From Paramarasmius palmivorus (taxonomy: Eukaryota > Basidiomycota > Agaricomycetes > Agaricales > Marasmiaceae): 64,000 nt of DNA. The position numbers and the translations under genes are program-made. Within the stretch, counting starts at the first letter, position 1. Each line of letters begins with the position of its first letter. Below, in pieces: positions 1 to 11,597 of this stretch. The stretch spans positions 372,001 through 436,000 of the forward strand of contig JAYKXP010000015.1 in the NCBI GenBank assembly GCA_037176845.1. The letters are read 5' to 3'. The notes beneath the pieces are model-generated. The model was given only the letters and a program-made list of their open reading frames with translations. It did not search any database and had not been told where the DNA came from.

Positions 1-82
1 CCTCGGTGCTTGGAGGTGGCCAATGCTATTTCACACCACCAAAGGTTAACGTTCAATAGTTGCCAAGACAGGAAGACTTACT

Positions 83-1113
83 TCAATCGAAGGGGGTGGG
101 AGTCGGCTGATCATCATAAGAAAAGGTTGGGACCGAATAGAATCGCCATTCAACCACCTCCAGTGAGGAAGGCCTCTCTTCAGATTTCTCCACTGCCTTC
201 TTCTTGTTCGCGGTACTCCGTTCGCGATAGTCCGAGTCGGAATACATCAACGCCATGCACTCATCGCACTCCCCAGACCATATATTGTCATTCTTTCCAG
301 CCTCGTTCCGCAATTCCGTCTCGCCACGTCCATTGTCGCGAACTGTGATAATTACTACTTGCAAGCGACTGAGTGGTGCGAGTGCTTGCGAGTAATGGAA
401 CTGTGAATTTCGTCCATGAGTTATACCAGCTAATATAAAAAGTCTGACACTGACCGGGAGCCCTAGGCCACCTTTGTAGGTTATCGAGGATGGACCAGGC
501 TCTTGGAATCCTGGCACGCAGCAAAGGTAGCAAAGTCCACACCACACAGTGTCCTGTTGCAAGCGAAGAATTTCTAGGTGGGGAAATGTCCTAGCTATCG
601 ATGACACGACCTTGGGTGATGGCCATTCCATGCCTCGAATCTCCAATTCAGTCATAGGAATGGTGCTTTGGAACCAAGTCGAAGTGAATGATTGGTCGTT
701 GGGCATGGGTTTGATCCAGTCGAATCTGATCTTGTTGAGTCGCTTAAAACCCTCTATTTCCCAGCGTTCCATCTGAGATGACTCTGTCTCGTGAAGTATA
801 CAATGTAATTCTCTGCCATCATTAGCGCGCCGACGGTGGCGAGAACAGAGATATATACATACCTAGTCCACGACTTTTTGATCTCCGGGAATACTAGACT
901 CCCATCTATGATATCTCCAGGAGTGCTTATGTATAATGTCTGAAACCATCGTTCTAAGGATAACGCTCGAAGGAGTTTGGATGAGTAGACCAGGGACGAT
1001 ATACGACACCAAGATGGCTTGCTTGAAAAACCAATAACATCACTTGTCTCTTTCGATCCCAAAACATGCCGAACTATTTCTCTGAAGATTTCGACTGGTA
1101 AATTGGGTGACAT
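83..1113 (-). CDS. F-box-like protein of the mushroom type
   Basis: Two exons on the minus strand, 863-1113 and 83-812, joined by a GTATGT...GGCAG intron (813-862), give about 326 residues. The start chosen is the ATG at 1113, because the N terminus then reads MSPNLPVEIFREIVRH, the usual opening of short basidiomycete F-box-like domains. An in-frame 54-nt stretch (401-454, GTCAGT...CACAG) is probably a further intron and would shorten the protein to about 308 residues. The rest contains leucine-rich, LRR-like segments (for example FPHLEILRL) but no catalytic motif. By family analogy such proteins are possible Skp1-linked substrate adaptors; the partner is unknown. Mushroom genomes carry large, fast-evolving sets of them. 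Family assignment is reasonable, function is inferred. Confidence 0.6.
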
Positions 1114-1361
1114 TGTGATGGTGTAGAAAGAAGAGGATTGCAATGCCGGTAAATCGGCGCTCGCCGGACAGCCCGCAAACGCCATGAAGCACGTGTTTTG
1201 TCATGAGGCACTGCCCTTGGCGCCCTTTGCACAGCGCCTTCATGTCCTTTTAGTGCTCTCCTTTTAGTGCTCTTTGCTGGCGACACATCGTCTTCGTCAA
1301 CCGTCTAGCGGATATTTTAGCTTTCTGGGCCAAACACTCGTCACTTTCAAGCCCTCTCCGC

Positions 1362-2074
1362 ATGTCAACTGCATCTATCGCGGAATCCCAGCAGGCAAGC
1401 GATTCCGACGCCTCTAGATCTGCCCCCATTGCCACGCTATGGTCTCGCCATACTGCTGGCATAACCTTTGCTCTGAGCCGCTACAGACGGCAATGGTTTC
1501 TTACTTACTCGCGAGGATACGGAATGGCATGCGGTCAGCGTATCTGGTGCTTACTCAACAAGCCAGATCCAAACATATCTGAACTGCATGCTAAACGCCA
1601 TTTTTGGTTAAACCCCAACAACGCCAATGCACCTTACGACCCAAATGATCCCGAATACGCATCCCAAAAATTCCTTTGCTCTCCAATACATATGCTACTC
1701 GATTCAGAGAATCCAGTCGCAAGACTAACTGGTAGAGTGCGGGCAGAAAAATCGAGAGCGCATCAAGAGAAACCGAGGGAAATTATGTGTTTCGAGGTTG
1801 AAATAACGATCTCCGAGGAAGCTTTATTAAGACAGTGTTGGTACTGCCGAGTTTGGGAAACCGAATACGATACGACACGCTTCAAGCCTTGCGGCGACGA
1901 TGCGTTCTGGTGTCAACAGGTGCTATAAACCCTCCTTATACTCGTTCTGAAGCGCTCACTGACAGCTTACAGTGCGAGGCTAGAGGTCGAATCGCTTCAA
2001 ATTTCGCCACTGCACCTCAGAGGTTGATGAACCGGAACCCTGTGCCTAGTTTATATGATTCATTCAATCTATGA
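1362..2074 (+). CDS. Uncharacterised protein with putative C-terminal zinc site
   Basis: Two exons, 1362-1919 and 1973-2074, with a 53-nt GT...TTACAG intron give 219 residues. I do not recognise the family. The middle region is hydrophilic and has several Trp and Pro residues. Near residues 160-187 there is a pattern CWYC, then a lone Cys, then WCQQC; the last Cys is created by the splice junction. This spaced CxxC ... C ... CxxC arrangement could bind zinc. It is divergently placed from the F-box-like gene with only about 250 bp between the two starts, so the two may share a promoter. The start is the first ATG of the open frame and is not independently supported. Confidence 0.4.
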
Positions 2075-2769
2075 ACATGTAAACTCAAAGGTAATCACTA
2101 ACGGGTCCTACAAGACTTGTTGGGCGTGCCATGTACAAATGTCCCATACAGGTACAGATTCCGATGGGCATGGAGAAGACGAGAAGCTGCCATCTTGTAA
2201 TCCCGTTGATTTGTAGTCACAGATTTACACGTTATATATCCTATGACATTCACGTTGGCGCCATGAGAAGCCGAAATCGTTTAAATTGAACAAGACCAAT
2301 AGAATCTCTTTGGCACTGCCTGAAGAATAGCAGCTGAATGACTGATCAAATAAACTGCACAAAAATCTAGTATCTATACCGATAGCGGCAGGCCGCTGAG
2401 ATGACGACAAAACTTCCCGTTATACGGGTCCAAACTACTGAACGGGGATCCTGTCGGTGTGAAAGTCCCGACAGAATGATATCTAGTATTAGCTATTCCA
2501 AGATAATAGCAGTGTGTTTATGAAGCGCCGCAGTTCTCCGCGCCCAACGTCAAAAGAGCAATCAGCGAGGAGAAGCCTGATAGAGGCACGGACCCTCTGA
2601 TCTGTTTGGGCGGCAAAGCTTTGGATCGCAACGATGCCCGCTGTATGACCGAAGCCTGGAGACCACCTCGAAAGGAGGCCTGGCGATATACGCAACCATA
2701 GGCAATTGTTGTGAATGCGGCGGTAAAGAAGGGAGCGTCGAACTTATCTGTACGGCGCAAGGGGCCTCC
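2075..2769. other. Intergenic, nothing recognised
   Basis: Converging 3' ends of two genes. Only short overlapping reading frames on both strands, none with a recognisable domain or plausible splicing. Confidence 0.5.
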
Positions 2770-3732
2770 CTACATCCCACACATACCGAGCGCATAGGGT
2801 GAATCTGGGGAAGGCAGTGACGACGTCGTGCCATTCGATGATGCATCATCACAGAACCACGGCTTATAGGAAGGTTGTTCCGCAAGCTGCGGGTACGAAT
2901 AGGTCGCTGAGCCCAGACCATAGCCTGAATTGAATCCATGGCCGGTCACAGGTGCGGGAGCACCAAGAGGATGATGATATTGCGGATATTGGGTCGTTGG
3001 CGAATATGCATAATCGTTAACTCCTCCGTGTGGAGTTGGAGGCAAGGAGGCGCATACCGGGGAAGTATAACCCCCGTAACGGGTGGCATCTGCAGCCATA
3101 ACGTCCGATTGAGGCGTGGAGTAGGAAACCACATCGACTGATCCGTGTCCTGAAAGAGTGGGAGATGGTAGATTGTAGGAGGGGACGGAAGGATGTGAAT
3201 CTCCGGCACTGGACCAGCTATAGCAGAACGACGGTGTCTCGGGACTGCTAGCGCCACTGCTCTCGTCTGCAGTGTAAGTCGAGAGTGACCGCTGCTCGAA
3301 CGGAAGCAGGTCGTTATCGGAATTTTCGTGAATCTCTAGAGATGACCTATGCGGATGGTATGAGGTTGGGGTCACCGGCCGCGATTGGTTGAAATCTAGA
3401 TCACTGGTGAGAGGTATTGCAGTCAGACTCCCGCCGACCGATTTCATGATGCTTTTCTTCATCCGTGAAACCTCCGGGTCGTTGAAGAAAATGCATTCCC
3501 GGCCTCTCGAAATGCATTTACTACAGGGATATAACAAGTCGCATTTTATTTTGGACTCTGCGCAAGCCTATAAGAAAATATTCAGCGACTGGAGAGTACG
3601 AATGCGAATGCGAATAGACGACTCTACCTGGCACGACTTTTGTCTCGATCGATGAGGGTTCGACCTGCGACAGGCACACTTAACCGATGAGCAAGGACAA
3701 AAGAAGCTTTATGAACTCACGAATTGCCGCAT
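2770..3732 (-). CDS. Zn(II)2Cys6 fungal transcription factor
   Basis: The main exon 2770-3567 and an upstream exon ending at 3628 are joined by a 60-nt GTAGAG...TATAG intron. Splicing restores a Zn2Cys6 binuclear cluster: SCQACAESKIKCD continuing into LYPCSKCISRGREC, i.e. CxxCx6C...CxxCx6C. The only read-through start before the intron is a non-ATG codon inside the cluster, so the spliced form is clearly right. The exact start is uncertain: ATG at 3732 with a 42-nt intron (3679-3720) gives about 286 residues. The rest is Ser/Pro/Tyr-rich and disordered, without the large fungal 'middle homology' regulator domain, so it is a short DNA-binding protein. It probably binds CGG-type sites; its targets are unknown. 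Confidence 0.75.
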
Positions 3733-5990
3733 GTCTTCTTATGACGAGAGAGAAGGTCGCTGCGTGTGAACTGAGAGTTGCACATCTAACATGCGGTAGA
3801 CCACTGAGTTAAGACCTTTCCTCGCAGCTCAGCGCTCAAGAGCTTACATTACAGTGATAGAGACGCTGGTTAATGTCTGTATAGCGCAGGTCAACAAGAC
3901 TGAGTAGCGAACCATGTCCGAAGCTGAAAAGACTCACGAGACCGGACATGTCTATTCAAATGCGTAGTTCTAGTAAACTTTGCAGGGCAAAATGAACAGC
4001 ACTTTGTCTAGGTAGGTTCCGATTAGGCTCAGCTCTGTACTATAACGAGAATTAGAAAACTCGCCTGTGGTAGCTTTGGTATGTTTCCTCGATGAGACCG
4101 CGTTCGTACAGGATGGGTAATCGATTCCATAGTGGCTTTGACGTTGAATTGCACTTGGGAGGGAGTCATCATAAAGCAGATCGACTCATGAGATCTTTTA
4201 ACCGCCTCGGCTGCACATGCCATGCCAAAACGGTGCTGTGATGCAACGGAAAACCGACCAAAAACTGATGACTATAGAATTCAAGTTTAGGTAATGAACC
4301 CGTTGATCTACCTCCGATACGAGGAATGAATATTATTCGAGGGCTCGGCGCTTCCTATGTGACAGTAAGAGTGAAAGCACCTTGCGGCTAAAACAGCGTC
4401 GCATGCCATTGTACAGGTCACAGAACAGCACATTTTCCGAAGCGCAAGGAGATTTTTTCACGTTAGCTTCTTTCCCGCACGTCTGTAGAGGACATAAAAG
4501 TCGTTAGTCAGACTTGGGTTCAGCCCGCGGCTTCACCCGTAAGCAGGGTCCTAGGAATATAAATTGAACATAATGCAGTCCCATATTCATAGTGTATCAT
4601 GCCGGCCGAGAGCTTACAGGTGTTGACACTGCATAGACTGGCCGCAGCCTAGTCTGTGGCTAGCTCTTGCAATGCGGGACTGACCTGCAAGCCCCGAACT
4701 TGCCTCTGTTAATGGACTTCTAGGTGCCAACGTTCTGTAGCGCTTTAGCTAGCAATCGAGCCTCCATTAATCACGGGGCGCTCCCGCTACATGAGACAGG
4801 CCCTGTCCTTGGCATTTTGGGACGAATCTGAGCGAATGAAAATCAAAGCAGTGAGTAAAGGTAATTGGACAATTGGTACGAAGCCTTCACGTTGTGTGCC
4901 TGGCTATTATGAGGCCTCGAACGGAGATCCGAACAAGTGAGGTGATTGGCGTCGGTGACGCGGTCGACGTCGTCGGTCGTAAGTGTGCGCCGACCCCACA
5001 TGCAATTGATTCGAGAACCTGGACTTCAGAAGGTCAGGGTCGGAAGGTTGCCTTCAATTCCTTCGTCGATGGCTGATGTGCTCCGCCATCAGCGTCTGCG
5101 TGCCTCCACGATATTCCACGACACCCGAGCCTCCCACAACCTCCAATCATATCACGTCGCTGTCTCGTTCAAGCCCTTTCGCAGTCTCGGACTGCCATGC
5201 GACTGTGCGAGACCAAGGCGCTGCAGGGTTCCAATCAAAAGATAAATCGCTTCAGGAGTCTCAGCTGGTCCCAGATCTAGATTGCGCAAGCGTGAGTCCT
5301 GTGAGAAACTCGAAGCACTGATCTTTGTCGCTCACATCGTTCTAGCGACCGTGTGCTTCATTCCATCCATCAGATATAAAGGTTTGCGCCCGTATGATGG
5401 AAACGGCGGTCGACGTCCTTTTCCAGCTTCAGGCATACCCCCATGGGGCCGAAATCAATCCGAGTCCCATGAACTATTCATGTTCTCGTATGTCAATCCT
5501 AAGAGAGTCAGCCTAGTAACCGGGACAGACCGAGAGACCAATCCTGTAACCATAACTCAAATAAGAACTTGTCGTTCTCGTCCTGAATTTTATCATTTTC
5601 AGCAAGTCAAAACCAAAAAACAAACGAAAGTCATACCGCTTATCAGCAAGCACTGTGTTTGGAATTCGGAGACGCCAGCTACCGGATATGTGTTATAAAT
5701 CTCTACCGTTGGTTTGACGAGAACTATGGCCCTAGAAGTGCCGATCAACGGCTTGCATGCTGGAGAAGCATAACCCAACGGACATTCGATGTGACCGAGG
5801 GAACGTAGATAAATCGTTCTAGGGGCGACAGAATCCCGAGCAGATTGGACTGACATGGGCAGTTTAGGGACGACAAATTTGTAGTATAGTTCGAAGGGTC
5901 GTTCTTCAATCAAACTGGCAGGCTTAGGAATGAAGGTTCATGAATACTAAGCAAGTAGAGAACAAAGCACGATACCACTAGACAAGACGC
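3733..5990. other. Intergenic, nothing recognised
   Basis: About 2.2 kb between the Zn2Cys6 gene and DPB4. It contains short overlapping frames on both strands (for example 4946-5245 and 5282-5698 +) without recognisable domains or consistent splicing. No tRNA or transposon signature was seen. Confidence 0.45.
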
Positions 5991-6923
5991 TTAAACATTC
6001 GCGCTGACGCGTGTATCATCTCCATTTTGACTGCTTGCCACTTGCTCTAACGGAGTTTGTTGTCTCGACTGTCCATCAACCCCTACCATCTCTTCGTCTT
6101 CTTCAGCAGCATGGTCATCACCCCCGTCCATTTCGGCATCTACTTCGTCTGGTTGACGTTCAGCATCACCGTCGACATCTTCATTGTCTACTACCATCGG
6201 TCCCGTAGATATCGAGCCGCCTGCAGCCGCAGCAAGCGGTGCTGAGGTAAATGGGCCTTGTGTAGACGCGGAGACCTTTTCTTTTCCCTTTGATTTTGAT
6301 GTCGAAGCTTTGGCGCCTTTTGATGTTGAGACGCTTGCGCTTCCGCCAGACTTTTTCTTGCTCTGGTCACGATATACTGACAACATTGTGGTTGAGATCA
6401 GGGCATAAAGTGTCAGAATGCATAGCTCACTAGAAAGTTCTGCTTGGAATGGATCTACGAGGTCTCCGAATTCAAGCATCTCCAGAGCCTTGAGGACGTC
6501 AGAAGCGGAGATGCTCTTGTGTTGTTTCGACTGGGCCACATCATGTGCACTGGTAGTAGCGCGTTAGCTCCTTTTGAGACGCGACGGACTGAAGGAAGAC
6601 TGACGTTGCAGCTGTAGAAGATCCGGACGTTAATGGGCGACGCGAACTGACACGAAACGCGAAACGCACCTAAATAGTTGATAAACACCGTCGAACCCTT
6701 TACTAATGCTAAGATTGTTTCTTTCTGCAGTTTCGTGTTATCTGGAAGCTGTATGGGATCAGAATGTCAGTCGTGAGACGTATCTTTCCCAACCGCAACT
6801 AACATTGGATTTGGCAATCTTGGTAACGAGACTCTTGGGCAGTTCAAAGTTGTCAAGGCCTTCTGAGACGAGATCTTGCTGGGCCTGAGCTGTAATAGGT
6901 CCCGGTTGATCTTTTCGAGGCAT
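5991..6923 (-). CDS. DPB4: DNA polymerase epsilon subunit Dpb4 (histone-fold)
   Basis: Four exons (6804-6923, 6666-6748, 6431-6549, 5991-6376) give about 235 residues. The N-terminal ~115 residues form a histone fold of the NF-YB/Dpb4 kind: an ELPKSLVTKIAKSN helix, LQKETILALVKGSTVFINYL, then a segment ending SISASDVLKALEMLEF. The last coding intron (6377-6430) is 54 nt and has no in-frame stop; removing it gives AELSIYRDQSKKK. The donor after GGTGC (GTTTCG) is weak but is needed to keep frame. The C-terminal half is a low-complexity Ser/Lys then Asp/Glu-rich tail, common in fungal Dpb4. Known role: with Dpb3 it binds DNA in the leading-strand polymerase epsilon holoenzyme, and in some complexes acts in chromatin remodelling. 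The start is the ATG at 6923 (MPRKDQPGP). Confidence 0.85.
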
Positions 6924-7069
6924 ATGGGACAGTGGTGATGATGGTTGAAGACAAAGAAGGTTGTTGCCGATGCCGCGCACAGGCCTGTTGACATTCACGC
7001 GACGGGCGTGGTATCATCATTCCCATAGTAAAGATACAACGAGTAAGTTAAAAAATACATTTCTACGTG

Positions 7070-7653
7070 CTAGATATCTGAAGGTCCCTCTTCATAATCT
7101 TCCGTGTCGCCTTCTTCCATGCCATTGTCCTCAGACACGTCGGCTTCTTCGTCTAGATCCTCCATATCCGCGTCCAGATCCTGAGTGGATTCGTTGTCTG
7201 CTTCGTCTTCCAGACCTGATGGTGGTCCATTTCCGGATTCGCTTGACGATGATGCCCCTTCTGATTCGTCTTCAGCCTAAAAGAATTGGGTTCAATTCAC
7301 ATTATAGCTTCGAAATTACTAGCACGTACATCATTCTTTTCCTCCTGAATGGTGAGGGTTCTGCCAATAGGAATCATGTAGGAGTACCCCTTATTGCGAA
7401 TACTAATGTTCTGGGTAGCATATCAGCGACCTCCTACCCCGGTGAAATAAGGTGCACGCACTATATCCTCCAGCTCCTTCTCTTCATCGCTCAATTCATT
7501 CATCTCGCGTTGCAAGTCGCGACGTGCTTTCATGTTTGTATAATTGCCTTTAGTGCTATTCGGAAGCGGTGTGACATGAGGTTGTGGTAAAGGAGGTAGA
7601 AGACGAGGAAAAACTTGAGGTCGAGGAAGAACAGTGGGTGTTGCTACAGACAT
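7070..7653 (-). CDS. Anaphase-promoting complex subunit Apc15-like
   Basis: Three exons (7462-7653, 7330-7410, 7070-7276), all phase 0, give 159 residues. The N terminus is Pro-rich and reads FPRLLPPLPQP, the middle has a helical ELSDEEKELEDI segment followed by YSYMIPIGRTLT, and the last ~65 residues are almost entirely acidic. This order (N-terminal short motif, helix, 'hydrophobic-PIG' motif, acidic tail) is that of Apc15/Mnd2-family APC/C subunits; the human protein has the same hydrophobic-PIG signature. Known role: Apc15 promotes autoubiquitination of Cdc20 and turnover of the checkpoint complex. It lies 146 bp upstream of DPB4 on the same strand. The assignment rests on motif order rather than alignment, so it is good but not certain. 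Confidence 0.7.
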
Positions 7654-9112
7654 GTCGACATGAGGACATGAGTGGCAAGAAGTGTTTGAATTACTCTTGT
7701 TTCTCACGCATTCCTTTCCTCAGGCCTCAACCTCGACGTCCCGATGCTACATTTCTGCCAGAATCCACACTTCTGGCTTTGCATAAACCCGAAAAAGCGA
7801 AAAACATCCTAGTTCCTTCAATGATACCTGTTCTTTGGTACGGATACAGTAGAGACAGGTCGTGCTGCAATCTGACTCACATTTAACAGCAAAGAGCTCG
7901 AGCTGCTTTCGGACTACTTATTGGTAATTGCTTTTTCCCCCTTTCCTGACTTCTCCAAGTGGTCTAGATCTTTGCTGAGGTATACTAGTTGGACTTCGCC
8001 ATCATCTGATATCGAAGAGATGGACGTGGGAGTCTCGCTCAGATACAGCAATGGGGCAATCGAGATACGTTCTTAACCATCAACCGCTATGCTAGTGAGC
8101 CACACTTCCTCTCAAAAATTGAAACTCCTGCCCAACATGACATTTTGGGCCGAGACTCAGGCTCAGATGTATTACTGCCATTCGAGAACAGCCTTCGCAG
8201 GATGTCACACCATGAAATTCATTCGCATTTATCTACACCCCTGACCTTCCACCGATTTCACCCCTACAAGCGAGACGCTAAATAGTGACCTTGATGCAAG
8301 CTCCGCACTCACAGGAATTTATCTTCCCGTTCGCTTGAAGCCCATACTATCATAACAAGTCTTTGGGAACCAATATGTGCCTGGACGGCCTTGTCAGCTC
8401 GAAAATTCCTATTGGGAGAGTCTCGGCTCGTCACATCCCCCGACGACCTATTCATCGTCACCCTTTTTTATGTGGTCTGCAACATGATCTTCATGCCGCG
8501 TGCCACACGAGTTAGCCAATGGACAAAGATCCCCGTCAATGTACAGGACTCGAGATCTCTTGCATCCAAAGCGCTCCATATTCCCTGCCCATGACGTTGG
8601 AACTCTCCATCCACATGGCTGACATCAACCATATGCACTGTGACTCTTTTCTCATCTGGGGTGGGCTTCTCTGGGCCAGCGAACTGATGGTCTTCCGGGA
8701 CCCATTCAAAGAGAAATACAATCTGGCAGGCATAGCCGCTCGGAGGATTCATCTCGAGAATAGTTCGTGCCAAGACAACCTTACGCTGCCATTTCACTAG
8801 CTTGGACATGCAACAGACATGTCCATGATCCATGGAGTCCGTTGTTGGTGGAGAACGCTGTATAGTGGAATACGCGCACTCTGTACCGGCCAGGAACGTT
8901 CGTCACATCAAGTCATGCCAGAAACCATGACGAGTGATGTATCTTTGACCTGTGGTATGCTCCAAAGCATGTTTTTCAGAGGTTTACCTGGGTCATCGAG
9001 GCGCTTGATGGCAAGATGCTTCTCTCGTTGTCGAGGATCGTCGCGTACAGTTTCGTCCGAACTTTCTAACGAAGTCGTGCGTCTTAACCGAGGCCAGTAG
9101 CTTCTTTCTGTA
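7654..9112. other. Unresolved coding-like remnants
   Basis: Open frames occur on both strands. The longest is 8468-8833 on the minus strand (about 120 codons, containing GYACQIVFLFEWVPED), and upstream on the same strand 9000-9070 reads REKHLAIKRLDDP. They cannot be joined into one continuous model without in-frame stops, so this may be a decayed gene or one with introns I cannot place. No function is claimed. Confidence 0.3.
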
Positions 9113-9796
9113 TTGGTCGGTCGTACTCGCTATCCGGTGCTAAAATCCGTACGCAGACTTGGGATCCTCCGCCAACCTATCTTTATCGCAAACTGCGCAA
9201 ACCACCCTATTCAACTGGTAATCAAGGGTCTAGAGGCATGTACGAAGGAGATGAAAACCAGTGTTGGAGACGATCAAAGGCACGAACACTGGTGCTCGAA
9301 CCAAGCGGTGAGAACTTCTGCGCTAGTTTGCTTTGAGTCGACTCGACACTTATTTCTCAACACTGTATCATTAAGTAATAGCCACTACAAGCGTTGCTTT
9401 CGATCCCATGCAGCGATCTACTGTTCCACCGAATGTCGAAGGGACGACTGGAGTGTTCATCGAGAGACACGTGTTGCATCTCAGAGGTCGGGATATCCGG
9501 TATGTGGTCTGGGGCACCAAGTACTCTGGTAATAGTATGCAATACTGATGAACACACCCCCAGGTGACTCGTACTTCCTCTCCCAACTATTCAACCGTTT
9601 CATCAAAACCATCATCTATAACATCAATGCACGGATCGATTCTTACCTCCGTACGTGGAAGCCATCAGGCGATGAGGCGCTTATACTTGGTACTAAGTGG
9701 CCAATGCACCTAGGAGCGAGTCAAATCTTGTCCAAGGACGAGACGTCTACGTTCGCAGAGACTTGGAAAGGAGGGTCTCAACCACCGTTCGAATGA
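9113..9796 (+). pseudogene. Degenerate MYND-type zinc finger protein
   Basis: The segment around 9380-9475 encodes YCSTECRRDDWSVHRE, the second half of a MYND finger (YCS-x2-C-x3-W-x2-H). The first Cys pair is not in the expected place, and the Cys that should follow the His is an Arg (CGT where TGT would be expected). A downstream frame (9548-9796) resembles the C-terminal part of mushroom MYND proteins but cannot be joined in frame with the obvious GTATGT donor at about 9500. The loss of metal ligands and the frame problem suggest a decaying copy. MYND proteins are very numerous in mushrooms, so a dead copy would not be surprising. A functional gene with unusual splicing is the alternative. 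Confidence 0.4.
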
Positions 9797-11263
9797 ACAC
9801 CACAGGATGTCATTGCCAAGGTGGAACAGCTAGGACGATCGGTTTGGACCGTTTGCTGTAAATTACCGGGCAGATGTTGGGGCGGAGTTGGATTTTACGG
9901 CGTTGAAGACCTGAATTTCGCAGATTTACGAGAATCTGGCCGTTGGAGTGACTCTATCTGACGAGTCTTTTGTTTGAGTTGACATGCTGTGGAGGAGGTA
10001 ATGCTGTATTCCGGGATTGGTGAGTAAGGAGGTAAATTGGCAAATGGGTTCGCGGCTAATGTATCTTATTCTTCCTTAGACCTACCATTGGCGGGGCGGC
10101 GAAGTGAAGAGGCTTTTGTTTGTGCGATGGTTACGAGGGTCTGGTCAAGCACATCTTAAGTGAGCCGAGACGCAGGATGGACTCGTTTCCGTTTAATAGA
10201 GATGTTTATTTGCCTTTTACTCGCTCCTTAGTCTGACAGATCACTCTAGGAGCCACTTGTTTCTACGATACCGTGACCGCCGTCGAATCGAAGTGCTTCT
10301 CCAGGAATCAATGTTCATAACCTTCCTCTTGCTATAGTATGCTCCAGTCTACGCCGTTGAAATACGCGAATATCGATTGCCTTTGCGGCTCCAAGATTTA
10401 AGCGTTGCGAATAACTTCAATCTACTGTCCCGGCGTCTCTCAGCCACCCGACAAGATTTCTAAACAGAATCGTGCCATCCCTAATGCTATTCGAATACCA
10501 CCAGAGCTCCAACGCAATGTGCCACCGACGCCGAAGCCCGTCCACATGCCTGATAGTTATCGATTCAGTTTTTGACTCGGTTTCCACGAACTCCGCGAAC
10601 CTAGGGCACGAGGCAGAGACAATTATAGAACATCCATCCCTGCAAGGCCGGACGGGGCTCGACAGTGGTCTTTTCGGAAGGCTCAAAGAGTGTTGACAGT
10701 CAATGAACGCGATGGTTATTGTTCAGTACGTTCATTGCACAGCACGCGCGAAGGTCCGCATCAGAGAATGGCGGCCTGGATGCTATGAACAATCGAATCC
10801 TTGGTGAAATTGGTTTTGGGAGATGAGGCCAGATGGTGGTCAAACCTACCAGTTGCAGGACTCGTGTGGGCGATGCGGAGGTGAGAGGCGAGTCGTTTCA
10901 AAACGTGTTTTGATGAAGTCCTGACAGGCCCCAATGAAAGATCAGTGAAATTTCGGAATTAGGGACCCTTCCATCTTGGAAAAAGTTCATCGTGTGGACA
11001 ACATTGTGGCCTGCTCTTCTCAATGTCTAAAGATATTAGGACCCTGAGAACATGGCTTCCCGAGCGAGCGTAAAAGGTGTGTTTCTTTGCTGGACATTCC
11101 CCACTGGATGAGAATTTGCTTCGCAGTTTAGCAACCCTGAAGAAACAAAGAAACAACTATAAATTGACCGACTCCGCTAATCACATAGCTCAGGTAAATA
11201 ACTGTAACTACAGCTAAGTACCTCGTCGGCTCTTCGTAAGTTTGCACCGGCGTCAAAGACCGG
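9797..11263. other. Intergenic, nothing recognised
   Basis: About 1.5 kb with only short frames on both strands (10417-10686 - and 10472-10696 + overlap each other). No domain or repeat was recognised. The right end is the distal promoter of the AA9 gene. Confidence 0.45.
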
Positions 11264-11291
11264 CCGCCTCCGGAATCGAACACGGAGGCGG
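11264..11291. promoter_or_regulatory. Inverted repeat with paired CGG triplets upstream of AA9 gene 1
   Basis: A perfect 9-bp inverted repeat, CCGCCTCCG and CGGAGGCGG, separated by 10 nt, about 310 bp upstream of the AA9 start codon. It contains CGG triplets spaced as Zn2Cys6 dimers often require. An AT-rich TATA-like AATAAAAA at about 11372 lies between it and the gene. A regulatory role is inference from position and symmetry. Confidence 0.35.
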
Positions 11292-11597
11292 TTCGGTCAC
11301 CGGCAATCAAGGAACACCTTCCATTTTGGGATAGTGCACCTCGTTCTTTTGGCATGTTGTTTGCGTTAGAACAATAAAAAGTGGACTCCACCCAGCCACA
11401 ATGAGTTTCCGCCGACACCTTAAAAACGAGGTCCTTGTCTCCAGAAATTCCTCACTTTTTCCCGGTTTTTTCTCTAACGACCTCTCCGACCGACACGACC
11501 TCGACAAGCCTCTCATTACATCGCTGAGCGATCCCCCTGTACGACTTCGGCCTTCATTCAAGTACCCTCTTGCACTTTTTCACCCACACGACACACC

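Noticed and set aside
7330..7410. Possible frameshift in exon 2 of the Apc15-like gene
   Set aside because: A first reading suggested one extra base, but rechecking the raw sequence shows the exon is 81 nt and the spliced frame is intact through the PIG motif.
6961..7590. 209-codon plus-strand frame over the Apc15-like gene
   Set aside because: It is the complement of the spliced minus-strand gene, whose motifs and intron phases are coherent.
11255..11300. tRNA-like stem with TTCGATT in the AA9 promoter
   Set aside because: The sequence around it does not fold into D and anticodon arms; it is better described as a simple inverted repeat.
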